This document shows positions 46,528 through 58,091 of a DNA stretch of 64,000 bases, one piece after another. This stretch comes from Hormiphora californensis (lineage: Eukaryota > Ctenophora > Tentaculata > Cydippida > Pleurobrachiidae). The notes below the pieces were generated by a model. That model searched no databases. It had not been told where the DNA came from and saw only the letters and a program-made list of their open reading frames with translations. Both the position numbers and the translations under genes were made by a program. The DNA lies in contig CM035361.1 of assembly GCA_020137815.1 (NCBI GenBank), positions 5,809,340 through 5,873,339 of the forward strand, written 5' to 3'. Within the stretch, counting starts at the first letter, position 1. Each line of letters begins with the position of its first letter.

Positions 46528-48545
46528 TTTCGAACCGTCTAATTAGCGACAAGACGTGCGATAAGATGCACTGATTCGAAACACGATTCGGACGTGGTTG
46601 ATATACCTTTGAAAAATTTTCATAACTTTTTTTTGCAAAATTTTACAGAATGATTGTCAATGCCTTGATCGGTGTTCCCCAGGAATTTTCAGAGAAAAAT
46701 ATATTTTGAAATTCAAATTGTTCCTCACCCCGCTTAAAGTGCCCCGATTCGGCATGGTATCACGTATCGGTTCGTCTAATTAGCAGCAAGACATGCGATA
46801 AGATGCACTGATTCGATAAACGATTCGGACGTGGTTGATATAGAAACCTTAGAAAATTTTTATAACTTATTTTTAAATTACTTTCTTTTTCTAATCAGAA
46901 ATGATCATGTAATCAATACATGGACATTGCATTTAACACTTAGAGGTGTTTTAGTATAGCATTTTGGACAAAAATAGGGTTTTATGGGCCAAATATGCTC
47001 TACCCCGATTTAACGGACACCCCGATTTAACGGACAAAACCCTTTCCCCCGAGGGTGCACGGCGTGCCCGAGGGTAGTTTAACATTTGTTTGAGTGCACA
47101 CCTCCAATTCCGGTTGTAACTGGTCGGGAAGACCTCCCTGAAGGTCGTGACGGTGCGGGAAAAATAGGGTAGACCTGCTGCGGCTTCAGAAAATTGAGAA
47201 AAAGATAGCTATCTTTTTTTTCACTTTGAAAATAAGACGTTTTTTATTAAAAGATCCTTGATCAGTGAGATACGGTTGTCCCCCACCTATTTTTTGACGT
47301 AGAATCGAATGCCGTTGAAGTCAAATCTCTCAAATGTTGGCAAAATGGAGAAAATCACGTTTTTAGGTGTTTTTTGGTGAAAAAAGCGTTCAAACTGGTA
47401 GTAGATAATTGGATAGAGTCCCAAAAATATCATAAATCGATTTTTTGGGTCTTTTTCGCCCTAGGAACAGAGTTTCATGAAAATCTGGTACAACGCCTAT
47501 TCTCCGTTTGCTTTCAAAGAAGGTGAATATTGCTCTAATTTAGCCAATTTTGAAGAAAAGGCGTCCAAAATGATACCAGTTGACAGGATAGAGTCCCAAA
47601 AACGTGAAAATCGTCAATTTTAGGCATTTTATACCCTAGAAACAAATGGACATGGTGGTCGAATGATATTTTTTATCTCGGTAGGCCTCTGAAGTATGTG
47701 GAAATAGCCACAATGTAGAGATTGTGGTAAATTAATGTGAATAAACGTTTACCAAACCCACTTTAGCACCTGCTAAGTTGAAGAGTGGCTCTTGCATAAT
47801 CCAGAAGCCCACTAAAGTGGGTTTGGTAAACGTTTATTCACATTAATTTACCACAATCTCTACATTGTGGCTATTTCCACATACTTCAGAGGCCTACCGA
47901 GATAAAAAATATCATTCGACCACCATGTCCATTTGTTTCTAGGGTATAAAATGCCTAAAATTGATGATTTTCACGTTTTTGGGACTCTATCCTGTCAACT
48001 GGTATCATTTTGGACGCCTTTTCTTCAAAATTGGCTAAATTAGAGCAATATTCACCTTCTTTGAAAGCAAACGGAGAATAGGCGTTGTACCAGATTTTCA
48101 TGAAACTCTGTTCCTAGGGCGAAAAAGACCCAAAAAATCGATTTATGATATTTTTGGGACTCTATCCCATTATCTACTACCAGTTTGAACGCTTTTTTCA
48201 CCAAAAAACACCTAAAAACGTGATTTTCTCCATTTTGCCAACATTTGAGAGATATGACTTCAACGGCATTCGATTCTACGTCAAAAAATAGGTGGGGGAC
48301 AACCGTATCTCACTGATCAAGGATCTTTTAATAAAAAACGTCTTATTTTCAAGTGAAAAAAAAGATAGCTATCTTTTTCTCAATTTTCTGAAGCCGCAGC
48401 AGGTCTACCCTATTTTTCCCGCACCGTCACGACCTTCAGGGAGGTCTTCCCGACCAGTTACAACCGGAATTGGAGGTGTGCACTCAAACAAATGTTAAAC
48501 TACCCTCGGGCACGCCGTGGGTGCCGTTAAATCGGGGTCCGACTG
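46528..48545. mobile_element. pogo-type element P5, left-truncated, carrying a palindrome
   Basis: Interior blocks GATTCGAAACACGATTCGG and CCCCGCTTAAAGTGCCCCG as in P1-P3, then CCCCGATTTAACGGACACC and the right terminus GGGGTCCGACTG-TA at 48545. The left terminus is missing. It is interrupted by the element at 47059-48518. Confidence 0.75.
47059..48518. mobile_element. 1460-bp near-perfect palindrome inserted in P5
   Basis: Ends ACGGCGTGCCCGAGGGTAG and its complement. A 6-bp duplication GGGTGC lies at 47053-47058 and 48519-48524; removing the insert restores the CCCGAGGGTGCCGTTAAATC sequence expected of a pogo end. Arms of about 700 bp differ at only a few positions, around a short asymmetric centre at about 47765-47815. 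No coding potential. Superfamily not assigned. Confidence 0.9.
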
Positions 48546-48850
48546 TAATTGCAAAATTAAATTTTAAACTTTTCCGCGGACACACGCACCGACCTCTGTT
48601 AAAATATTCTCTCCAATTCTAATGGTGCCAATCATTTCGACGTGCACAGGAGGTTTTAACAGGTTATAGAATTTCAAAAACATGTCCACTGAAAAGTTTT
48701 AAATTTAATTTTTTAGTTTTTATTGGTGTGTACTGTCCCTTATTTATTATATAGTTTTGGCACTTAAATTCTGTGTTTTTAGAATTTCGACTGTCAGAGC
48801 CGCAAAATGTCGACAACCACAGTGTGTCTCAGGAACCGACCGAATCAGGA
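48546..48850. other. Fragment of the TTAAAATTTT palindromic MITE family
   Basis: About 48550-48665 matches one half of the element at 49755-50035 (CACACGCACCGACCTCTGTT, CTCTCCAATTCTAATGGTG). The rest is non-coding. Confidence 0.5.
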
Positions 48851-49030
48851 ACTTCTAACCCCTGCAATCTCATTGCTTCAGATGATTTTACGAATCCGAA
48901 GTGGCCATCACGTCCCCGGTGTGGCTGCCCCTGGTTCTTTTAGTTCCTTTAGCATTGCGCTAGTCGACAGGCCCGAACCTGTGACCTAGCGCGTGGAAGG
49001 CCACTGACCACTACACCACCATGCCACCCA
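48850..49030 (-). mobile_element. tRNA-derived SINE head
   Basis: On the minus strand GGTGGCATGGTGGTGTAGTG, then GTCAGTGGCC and, about 25 bp on, AGGTTCGGGCCTG. These fit the RNA polymerase III A box (TGGTGTAGTGG) and B box (GGTTCGGGCCT) of a tRNA-like gene. It does not fold into a clean cloverleaf, and a tail continues toward 48850, so a SINE is more likely than a tRNA gene. Confidence 0.6.
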
Positions 49031-49259
49031 TATATTGATTTCAAATCCGCATTCGATTTGAATTGAGATCTCAGATGTCAGTGGTAAACAGCCGTAAAAA
49101 AGGCGCACTTAACCTATATGTTATTACAAGGGTTAACCCATCACGACAGGCTAGGTAGGTTTTCCAGGTAGTTTCATGTCATGAAATTCACGAGTTCTAA
49201 CTAGCTCCACGTAATAATATGATTCCGCGTAATCGGTATCGCCCCATACCTCTCGGAAT

Positions 49260-49440
49260 TCTTTGTTCAATGGGTCCCATGCCAGGACCTAAAATTCATG
49301 GAAGCGTTGTTCTGCAGCAGTATTCGACTTTAATGGGTCCCATGCCAGGACCTAAAATTCATGGATCAAGCGTACTGTTCTGCAGTATTCGACTTAACGG
49401 AACGAATACTGCAGAACAAGGAATTGCGTGGGATTGAGAG
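49260..49440. repeat. Direct repeat of about 68 bp
   Basis: AATGGGTCCCATGCCAGGAC..AAAATTCATGGA occurs twice (49269 and 49333). It is followed by TTCTGCAGTATTCG and, inverted, CGAATACTGCAGAA. Confidence 0.75.
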
Positions 49441-49630
49441 CGTGAGAAGGGACTAGACGGAAAACGAAGAAAATCATACCTCATTACTATATAGCTCGAT
49501 CTTACTCGGACCTTTATTCTTCAAGCAAATAAATTGTTCATTCGTGACTATAAATACTCGAGTTCGTTTTCAATAATGGCCATATGTAATATTAGTATGT
49601 TACTTGACACTTGTTGCAGCTTCTATTCTA

Positions 49631-50054
49631 CAGTCGGACCCCGAATTACCAGATAGAAAATTAACGGTATTTGACCTCGATCAGTGATCACTATCGGACA
49701 CCCCGATTTACAGAGCAACTTACAAAAAATTACGGGTACTTTTGTCCCGTTGGGGTATGTAATTAATATTAAAATTTGATTTTAAACCCGCGCACACCAG
49801 CGCTGTTAAAAATTATCTCCCCTATTCTAAAAGTAACAATTTCGCGCACCATTTAACGGTCGCGTTGGATGACAAAATTATTTTATCATCCAACACGACC
49901 GTCAAAATTTCGCGCGAGATTGTTACTTTTAGAATGGGGGAGAGAAATTTTAACGACCGTTGGTGTGTACGGCGTCAAAATTAAAATTTTAATTTTAATT
50001 TTAACTTTGTGTGTGCTGAGTCAGCACTGCTGACCATTTATCGGTGTCCGACTG
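49631..50054. mobile_element. pogo-type MITE P6 with a nested palindromic MITE
   Basis: CAGTCGGACCCCGAATTACC at the left (TA at 49629-49630) and GTGTCCGACTG-TA at the right. At about 49755-50035 it contains a palindrome (TTAAAATTTGATTTTAAAC.., GCGCTGTTAAAAATT.., perfect inner hairpin GTTGGATGACAAAAT). That palindrome belongs to the family at 10938-11158. Confidence 0.8.
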
Positions 50055-50141
50055 TATTTGCATATTCCTGAAATAGTTTATAGGCTGGAAACTGATATGG
50101 GAGACTCATGATAAAACATGCTGCGCGCGTGATCTACGATA

Positions 50142-50339
50142 GGGATCCCTAAAAAAGTTCAGCATTTACACAGCGTTTACACCAGCTAAGCCATTTCGGA
50201 TTTTCCCTCGGTAGCGCGGGAAGAAAAATTTCAAAATCTGCGCTGTGATTGGCTTAAATTTTCCATCGTCAGAAATTTCAGCCAATCACAGCGCACTGGT
50301 GTAAACGCTGTGTAAATACTGAACTTTTTTAGGGATCCC
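50142..50339. mobile_element. 198-bp MITE with 45-bp inverted ends and TA duplication
   Basis: GGGATCCCTAAAAAAGTTCA..TTTACACAGCGTTTACACCA and the exact complement at the right, TA on both sides (50140-50141, 50340-50341). Inner ATTGGCT/AGCCAAT blocks are also mirrored. Confidence 0.85.
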
Positions 50340-50737
50340 TATCACGTGATCGAATTTCGATGTGAATTGCATTGAAAGTAGCGCAGCACGAAGTTTCAGC
50401 AGTCAGCACTGCACTGCCATTTGTAACTGGGAGGTGGAAAGTGACATCAGTTTCTAAATTTGTAACTGGGGCCTGAATCTCAATTCATTTACACTTTTTT
50501 AATTTTACCTTGTCTTTTAGTTGGAGCATCCAATCGGCTTATAATGGGCAGTTTAATTCTCCTATTCACTACTTCACTAGTAATCTCATTGTTTATTATA
50601 TTTATATTTTAGTTCATTCACATTTATTTCATTGTGGTGGTCACGGTTTTGTCGACTCTGCGGGATCGAAAATCCGGGTCAGCGGGAGGAGGGGAGCGGA
50701 TCTTTGAAGGCTGCAAGCAGCATGACCCTTAATAAAT

Positions 50738-50770
<33 letters not shown>

Positions 50771-51136
50771 TTCCACTGCAGCAAAGGTGCTTCGAGTTTT
50801 TCATAAGTTGTTACGGCTCTGATCGTGGGGTGAAGTGGTTAGAAAAACGGTTAAATCAGGGGTGAAAAAGGATAGAAAAGAGAGTAAATAATAATAATAA
50901 TAATATCTAGACTGTATCCGGGCCCAGATCCCCAGGGACAGCATAGCAAGTAATACTGCCACGGAGGGATCATCAGGAGCAGTTTACTCACCCACATCAA
51001 ACCAAAATTAGATCAAAAAACGGGGTAAAAACCAAATTAACCTTGCTCTCATGAGATGGAAGAAATACAATCGGATTCATAACAGACCATAATGGTAAGA
51101 AGACAAAAAAAATATAGCTTCAAAAATATCCTCTTA
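50340..51136. other. Non-coding; 28-base poly-T at 50739-50766
   Basis: The poly-T tract preceded by AATAAATC and the (AAT)n run at 50886-50904 next to a compact block (CCGGGCCCAGATCCCCAGGG) look like SINE or retropseudogene debris. No gene was found. Confidence 0.45.
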
Positions 51137-52062
51137 GGAGCCGGCCGATATATATCGATATCGAATGGGAATATCGTAGTCGTTCGATCTATCGATCGAT
51201 ATTCTAATCGAGCAATTTTTTTCCCGCCGAAATATCGAATCGATATCGAATCGACATTTTTCGATTACCAAAAAATATCGAATCGATATCGAATCGAAAG
51301 TTTTCGATATCACAATATCGAAATCGATATCGAATCGAAAATTTTTTCGATATCAAAAATATAGAATCGATATCGAAATCGAAATTTTTTCGATATCAAA
51401 AATATCGAAATCGATTACGAATCGAAAAATTTTTCGATATCAAATATCGAATCGATATCGATCGAAAATTTTCGGATGCCAACAAATATCGAATCGATAG
51501 CGAATCGGAAATTTTTCGATATCAAAATCTCGAATCGATATCGAATCGGAAAAATTTAGATTATCAAAATATCGAATGATATCGAATCGAATTTTTCGAT
51601 ATCCAAATATCGAATCGATATTTCGAATCGAAAAAATTTTTCGATATCAAATAATCGAATCGATATCGAATCGAAATATTTTTTCGAATCAAAATATCGA
51701 ATCGAATCGATTATCGAATCGAAATTTTTTCGATATCAAAATATCGAATCGATTTATCGAATCGAAATTTTTTCGATATCAAAAATCGAATCGATAGCGA
51801 ATATCGAATTTTTTCGATATCCAAAATATCGAATCGATATCGAATCGAATTTTCGATATCAAAAATCGAATCGATATCGATCGAAAATTCTCGATATCAA
51901 ATATCGAATCGATATTCGAATCGATGTTTTTTCGATAACAAAATACGAATCGATATATCGAATCGACAAAGTTCGATTATCAAAATATCGAATCAATATC
52001 AATAAATCTTATTTCGATATCAAAATATCGAATCGATATCTAACGAATTTTTCGATATGAAA
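51137..52062. repeat. TATCGA-rich satellite block 1
   Basis: Degenerate tandem repeat of about 40-42 bp (ATATCGAATCGATATCGAAT, then CGAAAATTTTTCGATATCAA), itself palindromic. The left edge is TAGGAGCCGGCCGATATATA. Reading frames rich in I/S/N/R come from the repeat. Confidence 0.9.
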
Positions 52063-52604
52063 ATCTCTCTCTCTCTCTCTTCTCCTCTCTTTCTCACTTC
52101 TCTCTTTCTTTATCTCTCTCTCTCTCTCTCTCTCTTCTATCGCTATCTCACTCTCTCACAGTAGTAACCCAAGGAGGGGGCTATTGCTATTCATTTAAGT
52201 TTCTCTTTTCATTATTCATATAATGCCTTCTTTGTTTGCTATATTGTTCCTGTTGATGATAAACACGACCAGCAGGAAACTTTAATACGGGTCCATGCCC
52301 ATTTGGATTCCCAAGCGACTTCAGATAACCTGGGCACAGGTACTCACAGGTTAAGATCTCTAGAGAGGGAGCGGAAGAAACGATAAAGAGCTAGTTCTCG
52401 AGCGGGAGGCCGGAGCGGGAGCTCTATATATAGATCTCTATCACTCTCTCTTATCTTATCGAGCGGTCTTTCTCTCTCATCTCGTTGATATTTTGCATTT
52501 CTATCTATCTATCGATCTATCGCTGTCTCTATCTCTCTCTGTCTCTCTCTCTCTTCTGTCTCTCTCTGTCTCTCTCTCTCTCTGTCTCTCTCTGTCTCTC
52601 TCTC
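52063..52604. other. CT-rich tracts and unassigned sequence between satellite blocks
   Basis: (CT)n at 52064-52140 and 52510-52604. About 52160-52400 is ordinary sequence without recognised features; it may be the host locus or an insertion splitting one satellite array. Confidence 0.6.
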
Positions 52605-53545
52605 GATATCGAACGGAATATCGATATTTCGATTCGAATAATATGAATCGAATCGAATCCGGATGTTTCTTCCCAAAATATCGAATCGATATCGAATCGA
52701 AATGTTTTCGATATTCAAAATATTCGAATCGATATCGAATCGGAAATTTTTCGATATCAAAAATATCGAATCGATTATCGAATCGATATTTTTCGATATC
52801 AAATATCGAAGCGATAGCGTCGAAATTTCGATACAAATATCGAATCATATCGAATCGAAAATTTTTCGATAATCAAAATATCGAATCGACTCGAATCGCG
52901 AAATTTTCGATATCAAAATATCGAACGATATCGAATCGAAAAAATTTTCGATTTCAAAAATATCGAATCGATATCGAATCGAAAATTTTCGATCTTAAAA
53001 TATCGAAATCGATAATCGAATCGATAATTTCGATATCAAAAAATATCGATCGAATCGAATCGATTATGTTTTCGATTATCAAAATATCGAAAGCGATATC
53101 GATCGAAAAAAGTTCGATATTAAAATATCGAAGCGATATCGAATTCGAATTTTTTTTTCGATAATCGAATATCGAATCCGATAGTGAATCGATTTTTTTC
53201 GATATCAAAAATCGAATCGATATCGAATCGATTTCGATATCAAAATATCGAATCACGATATCGAATCGATTTTTTGTCGATATCAAAATATCGATCGAAT
53301 CGAATCGATTTTTTTTCGATATCAAAATATCGAAATCGATATTCGAATCGAAAATTTCGAATTATTAAAATATCGAATAGATATTCGAATCGAAATTTTT
53401 TCGATATCAAATATCGATCGATACGAATCGAAAAGGTGGTTTCGATCACAAAATATCGAATCGATTATCGAATCGAAAAATTTTTCGATTGTAAAAAATA
53501 AACATATCGAATCGAAAAAAAAAACGGGATATCGCGGGCTCTATT
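52605..53545. repeat. TATCGA-rich satellite block 2
   Basis: Same 40-42 bp degenerate unit as block 1. The right edge GGGATATCGCGGGCTCTATT resembles an inverse of the left edge of block 1 (AGGAGCCGGCCGATAT), suggesting that the array is enclosed by weak inverted ends. The 223-codon plus-strand frame here is an artefact. Confidence 0.9.
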
Positions 53546-54083
53546 AATTCCTCTACAACCTTTACACCTCTCCAAAAAAAACTTTATAGATCAAAAAGGT
53601 TCCAGAAAATCTCTGAACACCCTCAAACCAGACATAGCCCAGGAAAAAGCGGAAAACTGAACACTGAATAAAAACTAGTATTACCACACTAAGCCACTCG
53701 TGCTTCAAACCCAAAAAGATGTGCTAGAAAAACTTGGTCACGAGGGACAAACAGTAACAAACACACGTCTTACTGATAGACAGTACAGCGAGTGAAGGAT
53801 AGCGAGAGGGAAATCCAGAAAGAGGAAAGACACACTAGTCAGCCCCAAGGATTCCACAAAGTCTTTGTTTGAGACGGGTCTTATTACTGAAACGATTCCA
53901 CAGTGGTCAACGACCTCAGATCGAGGGGGAGGGACTTCCAAGGCCGGTAAGGGAACTGAGTCTCCTCTTCTTAGTTTAGAACGGCATTCACACTCGACAG
54001 TTTGGGGTACCGGAAGCTTAAAGAGATGTGCACCGTAGTCGCTTGGTCGGCGGGGTACATCCAGTACATTGTCCGCAGATTGC

Positions 54084-55233
54084 TCACAGAGGTAGTCTGG
54101 AGACGTCCATCAGTATGTCTGTACGGCCATAAGACATGATTTGAGACAAACACGTTTGCTCAATAGGGAGAATGTGAGTCTCTCTCAGGTAGGGCAGGTA
54201 ATTCATCTTGAGACATTTGAGTCCATAGATGAACCTAACACAGGAATGAGCACCTTGAAGGCGGGCAATGAGCATTCTTTGGAAGACCTCCATAAAGGAT
54301 ATTACAATATCAGACGGAGAGATAAACAAGCTGCTCACCAAGAGAACTTGGTGGAGAAGTCCAGACAACGATTGACCATGCCCTAAATTCTTCAACAGCA
54401 TTCCACAATGTTTTCTCACACTGTTCACCTGACGCTCCAAAGTCAAGTTTCATCCATTTAAATACCAGAGGTCTGGCCCCGAAGTAACCCTAAGTCAATA
54501 GGACCGATACCACATCTCCAAACCTTAACGACGGTTAAAAGTAAGCTTATCGATAGCACTACTTTACCCAGGATAAGAAGTTACCGTTTCGACTCATTGC
54601 ATTTCACCAGTTGCTTGACCATCCATCCTTGAGGGGGCGATTCAAGACATTCTCACATTCCTCTTCGGTCTTTCCATTGGTCTCATCCCAGGAACCAAGA
54701 CCACATAAATCTGGAGTATCTGCATATAGCTTAATTTTAAAGCCCATATGCACGCACCAGATCTGAAGTCATCCACATAGAGAAGAAGCAAGACTGGACC
54801 AAGGAGGGATCCTTGGGTACCCACATATCAAATAAATCATCTGATAGTTCTCCCTCGCACGGTCACTTGAAGTTCCTCGTCGATCCAAGATAAATGATAA
54901 CCCACTGAAGGGTGCTCCTCTTACTCCAAACCTCCTACTCAGAACGTCACAAGCTTAGATAGAATGATCCACAGTGTCAACAAGGCAGCTGACATTATCC
55001 AAAAGAAGAAAGGCAACAACATTACCTTGTCCAATTTCTGTAAAAGGTCATCAAACATCCCTAAGTAGGGCTCCGCAACTATGCATACCCTGTACCCAGA
55101 ATGTGAGGGTTCTCGTAGGCATTATCCTGAAGGAACTTGTTGAGCTGGTCAAGTACCACCGTCTCAAGAACTTTTGAGATAAATGGTAGGTCGATACCGG
55201 GCGATAGTTAGGATAGGCTGTCCCTATCCCCAT
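54084..55233 (-). pseudogene. Reverse transcriptase remnant of LINE-B
   Basis: Pieces in different frames: 55233-55051 with NYRPVSTYHLSQKFLRR (typical NYRPISL..SK.FE start), 54824-54642 with GTQGSLLGPVLLLLYVDD (PQGS.LGP.LF..Y.DD with the active-site YVDD at about 54768-54779), and 54446-54084 covering the distal domain. Stops and shifts make it inactive. Confidence 0.8.
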
Positions 55234-55869
55234 TAGGGTTCTTAAATGGTGGGAAAAACAAAGGCTGCTGAAACGTCTCTGGACACAACAGCTTGGCGAA
55301 GAGAAGGGAGTTAATAACTCTTGTATGTAAACAGAGGAGCCAAAAACTTCGATTACACTCTTTAATCATCCACGTTGGTTATCAGATCCCGTATCACACG
55401 TCTTATCGCCAATCCTTCCACTATCCTCTTAATCTCCTCCAAGAGGAACTTCCCTGAATTCTCGAAACGTACAATTCCTAAACGAAGTCCTCAAGAGATT
55501 CCCACATCTCATAAGCATTGCTCTCTGCATAACAGCATTTCTGGATTTTCTCAACTTTACCAGTAAAGAAAGTCCGCAAAACAAAATCTAGCAAGTTTAC
55601 GATCACATCCCGTTTCAGGTAGTACTACCTCACCTTTTCCCAGCAGTCGTTGAGTGTCCTCTGTAGCCATTGGAGTCCCTTAGATTTCGAGAATCTGCTT
55701 TGAAGTAGTTTAATCATCGCTTCCTTCGTCAACTTTTCCAAACATCTTCTTCATAGCTGTACTGCCTTCTTGTGATGGGGGTTTTTATTTACCCTCCCAC
55801 GCCCCCAGCACACCGGACGGAGTCTAAGTGCTGTATGACCTCCGCATTGTCTCTCCACGGGCGAAGCTC

Positions 55870-56127
55870 TTAACTTTCTTTCTCCTCCTCAATGGGACAG
55901 TAGTATCCACTATTCTCTAGTTCTCGCTCATAGATCTCAAAGTTCTCTTCGGGGAGTCCTCCAGCATACGGATCCTCAAGATTCAGTCCCTCTAACGGCT
56001 TTATAAACAAAACTGGGTACACTGATTTGAAGTCTCTGTAGGTATTGACACGATTTCGGTCCTGCATGTCGCAATGCTTGGTTTCCCGGGAAAACCTCAC
56101 CTCAAGACTAGGAATGATCGGATTCAA
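55870..56127 (-). pseudogene. LINE-B ORF2 fragment between endonuclease and RT
   Basis: An 85-codon minus-strand piece (..YPVLFIKPLEGLNLEDPYAG..). It belongs to the ORF2 body by position; no motif recognised. Confidence 0.35.
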
Positions 56128-56415
56128 GTCCCATCAGGGTAAAGCTCCAAGGGATTTGACTTTTGCCTCCCACTTCCTTCGGGGCAACCACTAGATCAAG
56201 TGTACCCCCACGATTGTGGTAGGCTGCCTAGGAACAAAGTGAGAAAATTCCAGAGAGTCCAGGAGTTCAGGCTAGCTTTATGGTTGGAGGAAGAAATTTT
56301 TTCCCATCCTGCCACTGGAAATTAAAATCACCCATGATCAGAGGAAGACATGTTTGACACCAGTTCAGGAGTAATCCGCGAATTCATCCAGGACTTCGCC
56401 TCAGTAAACCGAGCT

Positions 56416-56793
56416 TTACCCGTATAGGGGGGGGGGTCTGTAACATGTTACATAACGAGTGAGATCGGCAACGTCAACAATTAAAACCTCCTGTATCTGA
56501 AAAGACAGAAAATTTCGAACAGGTGACAGCCTGACCTTCACTCCATCCCGGTAGAGAATACCAATTCCTCCTCCCGCTCTCTCCGCTCTTGGTGATGAAA
56601 AGATATTCCAGCCATAATCTCGTATCTCCTGAAGTTTAGCTGTATCCGTATTCTTTAGGTATGTTTCCTGAATTAGACATATATCACATTTCTTATCCTC
56701 AAGATGTGTAATGACCCCAGACGTTTTGTTCTGAATGGAGTGTACATTTAATGTACCGATCCTCCACGTCTCTTTACCTTCAGATCTTCCCAC
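56416..56793 (-). pseudogene. AP-endonuclease start of LINE-B ORF2
   Basis: Begins near MGRSEGKETWRIGTLNVHSI (the LNV.S/N strand), then CDICLIQETYL, the QE(T) catalytic Glu motif, and GGGIGILYRDGV. About 120 residues remain before a break at a poly-G run (about 56428-56436), which probably caused a frameshift. Confidence 0.75.
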
Positions 56794-58091
56794 GCCCTCG
56801 TCAGATAGGAGTTTTTTCGCTCCTTTGTGACTCCACTTGTGTTCTCCATGAGTCGTCCTCTAGCATTCACATAATGCGGACACAAGTTGCTTGATGCTGG
56901 GTGAGATTTCGCATATCTCTTATCCTCTTTGCTACCTCCAACATCACAGTTGACACACTTCATTCTACCAAGATCATTGCCCTTCTTCGCATTACACTGT
57001 CTGGTGTCATGGTCCCCTGAACAGAATGCACAGGTGGGACTCTTATCTTTGTTAGGACAGTAAACGGATCCTGCAACATGTCCATATCGCTGACAATGGA
57101 AGCATTGTGTCACATAGAATCTGTCCTTCACAATATGCTGTCGTAGTTTCAGGAAAATCCTGTCTCGGTTGTTGGCAATCATTGTCCGAATTTCGGGTGC
57201 AACCTTGATCACTGCATACCTCCCTGGGATATTGACATGTACAACATTGATCGCCTGCCCTGCCTGATGTAGCCTCTTAATTCCCTCATTTTTATCACTA
57301 AGGATGGCATCCATCAGCGCATCCTTGTTCAATAGATCCTGGTCAAGATCAGAAATCATCAGTCGAGGGTCTCTCTTCTTCTGTTTCTCAACTACCGGAG
57401 TGACATCCAGAAAAGGTGATAGAGCCTTCTCTGCCTCCTTCAGATCATCATCAGTCTCAAAGAACAATTGAGTGTGCTTCCTATTCACGGAAGTATCAAG
57501 AACAGGAATGTTCTTCAACGCCTTCTCCACTTTCGATCTCACCACAGTGGTCCATTTCTCCTCACACATAGGGGTCGCTCCTTCATCACTTGTGTCTTTG
57601 ATATTTACATACCGTTTGACAGGGGTTGGTGGTGATGGTTTCTTAGCCAGGTGATATATACTTCGACTGGTACCACTTCCATTCTCCTCTTGGCTAACTT
57701 TCAATATTTCACTCACTTTTGGGGCTACAAGTCCAGGGAGGCTATCAATCAGGTCTTGTTTCAGTTTCGAGAAACTATCCTTCAGGTCATCACACGAGAA
57801 CGAAACTCCAGACTCAGAAGATAGGGTTGCACACCGAGATGTGTCAGGAAGCATGTTGTAGCACATAACAATCATTCTCCATAGGTGTTCTCTGGTAGGT
57901 CCATCCGGCGGGGTCATTCTTCCCTCTTCCAGGCACTTCACCACTGTACTGCCTTTACATCTGTCAGAGAAACTCGTGCCAAGTAACTCACCTTCATAAT
58001 CTTTCTTCGTTCGTGTCATTCCATTTCCATACTGGGGTGCCACACCCGACATTCTATCCTGTAACAGTGACGCGAGGGACCGCTCCACCAA
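56748..58091 (-). CDS. LINE-B ORF1 protein with zinc knuckles
   Basis: A 447-residue uninterrupted frame beginning MVERSLASLLQDRMSGV. The C-terminal third has CFHCQRYGHVAGSVYC, CAFCSGDHDTRQC and CVNCDVGG..SHPASSNLC, three CxxC..H..C knuckles in the order typical of Jockey-type ORF1 nucleic-acid-binding proteins. A middle segment near residues 225-320 (LMISDLDQDLL, INVVHVNIPGRYAVIKV) fits the RNA-binding fold found before the knuckles. The inferred role is packaging of the retrotransposon RNA. Intact frame despite broken ORF2 suggests a fairly young copy. Confidence 0.85.
   Translation of the reverse strand: MVERSLASLLQDRMSGVAPQYGNGMTRTKKDYEGELLGTSFSDRCKGSTVVKCLEEGRMTPPDGPTREHLWRMIVMCYNMLPDTSRCATLSSESGVSFSCDDLKDSFSKLKQDLIDSLPGLVAPKVSEILKVSQEENGSGTSRSIYHLAKKPSPPTPVKRYVNIKDTSDEGATPMCEEKWTTVVRSKVEKALKNIPVLDTSVNRKHTQLFFETDDDLKEAEKALSPFLDVTPVVEKQKKRDPRLMISDLDQDLLNKDALMDAILSDKNEGIKRLHQAGQAINVVHVNIPGRYAVIKVAPEIRTMIANNRDRIFLKLRQHIVKDRFYVTQCFHCQRYGHVAGSVYCPNKDKSPTCAFCSGDHDTRQCNAKKGNDLGRMKCVNCDVGGSKEDKRYAKSHPASSNLCPHYVNARGRLMENTSGVTKERKNSYLTRAWEDLKVKRRGGSVH

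Noticed and set aside
48945-49030. Functional tRNA gene
   Set aside because: Boxes A and B fit but acceptor and anticodon stems do not form cleanly; a SINE head is the better reading.
52493-53325. Frames of 223 and 123 codons rich in I, S, N, R
   Set aside because: Produced by the TATCGA satellite.
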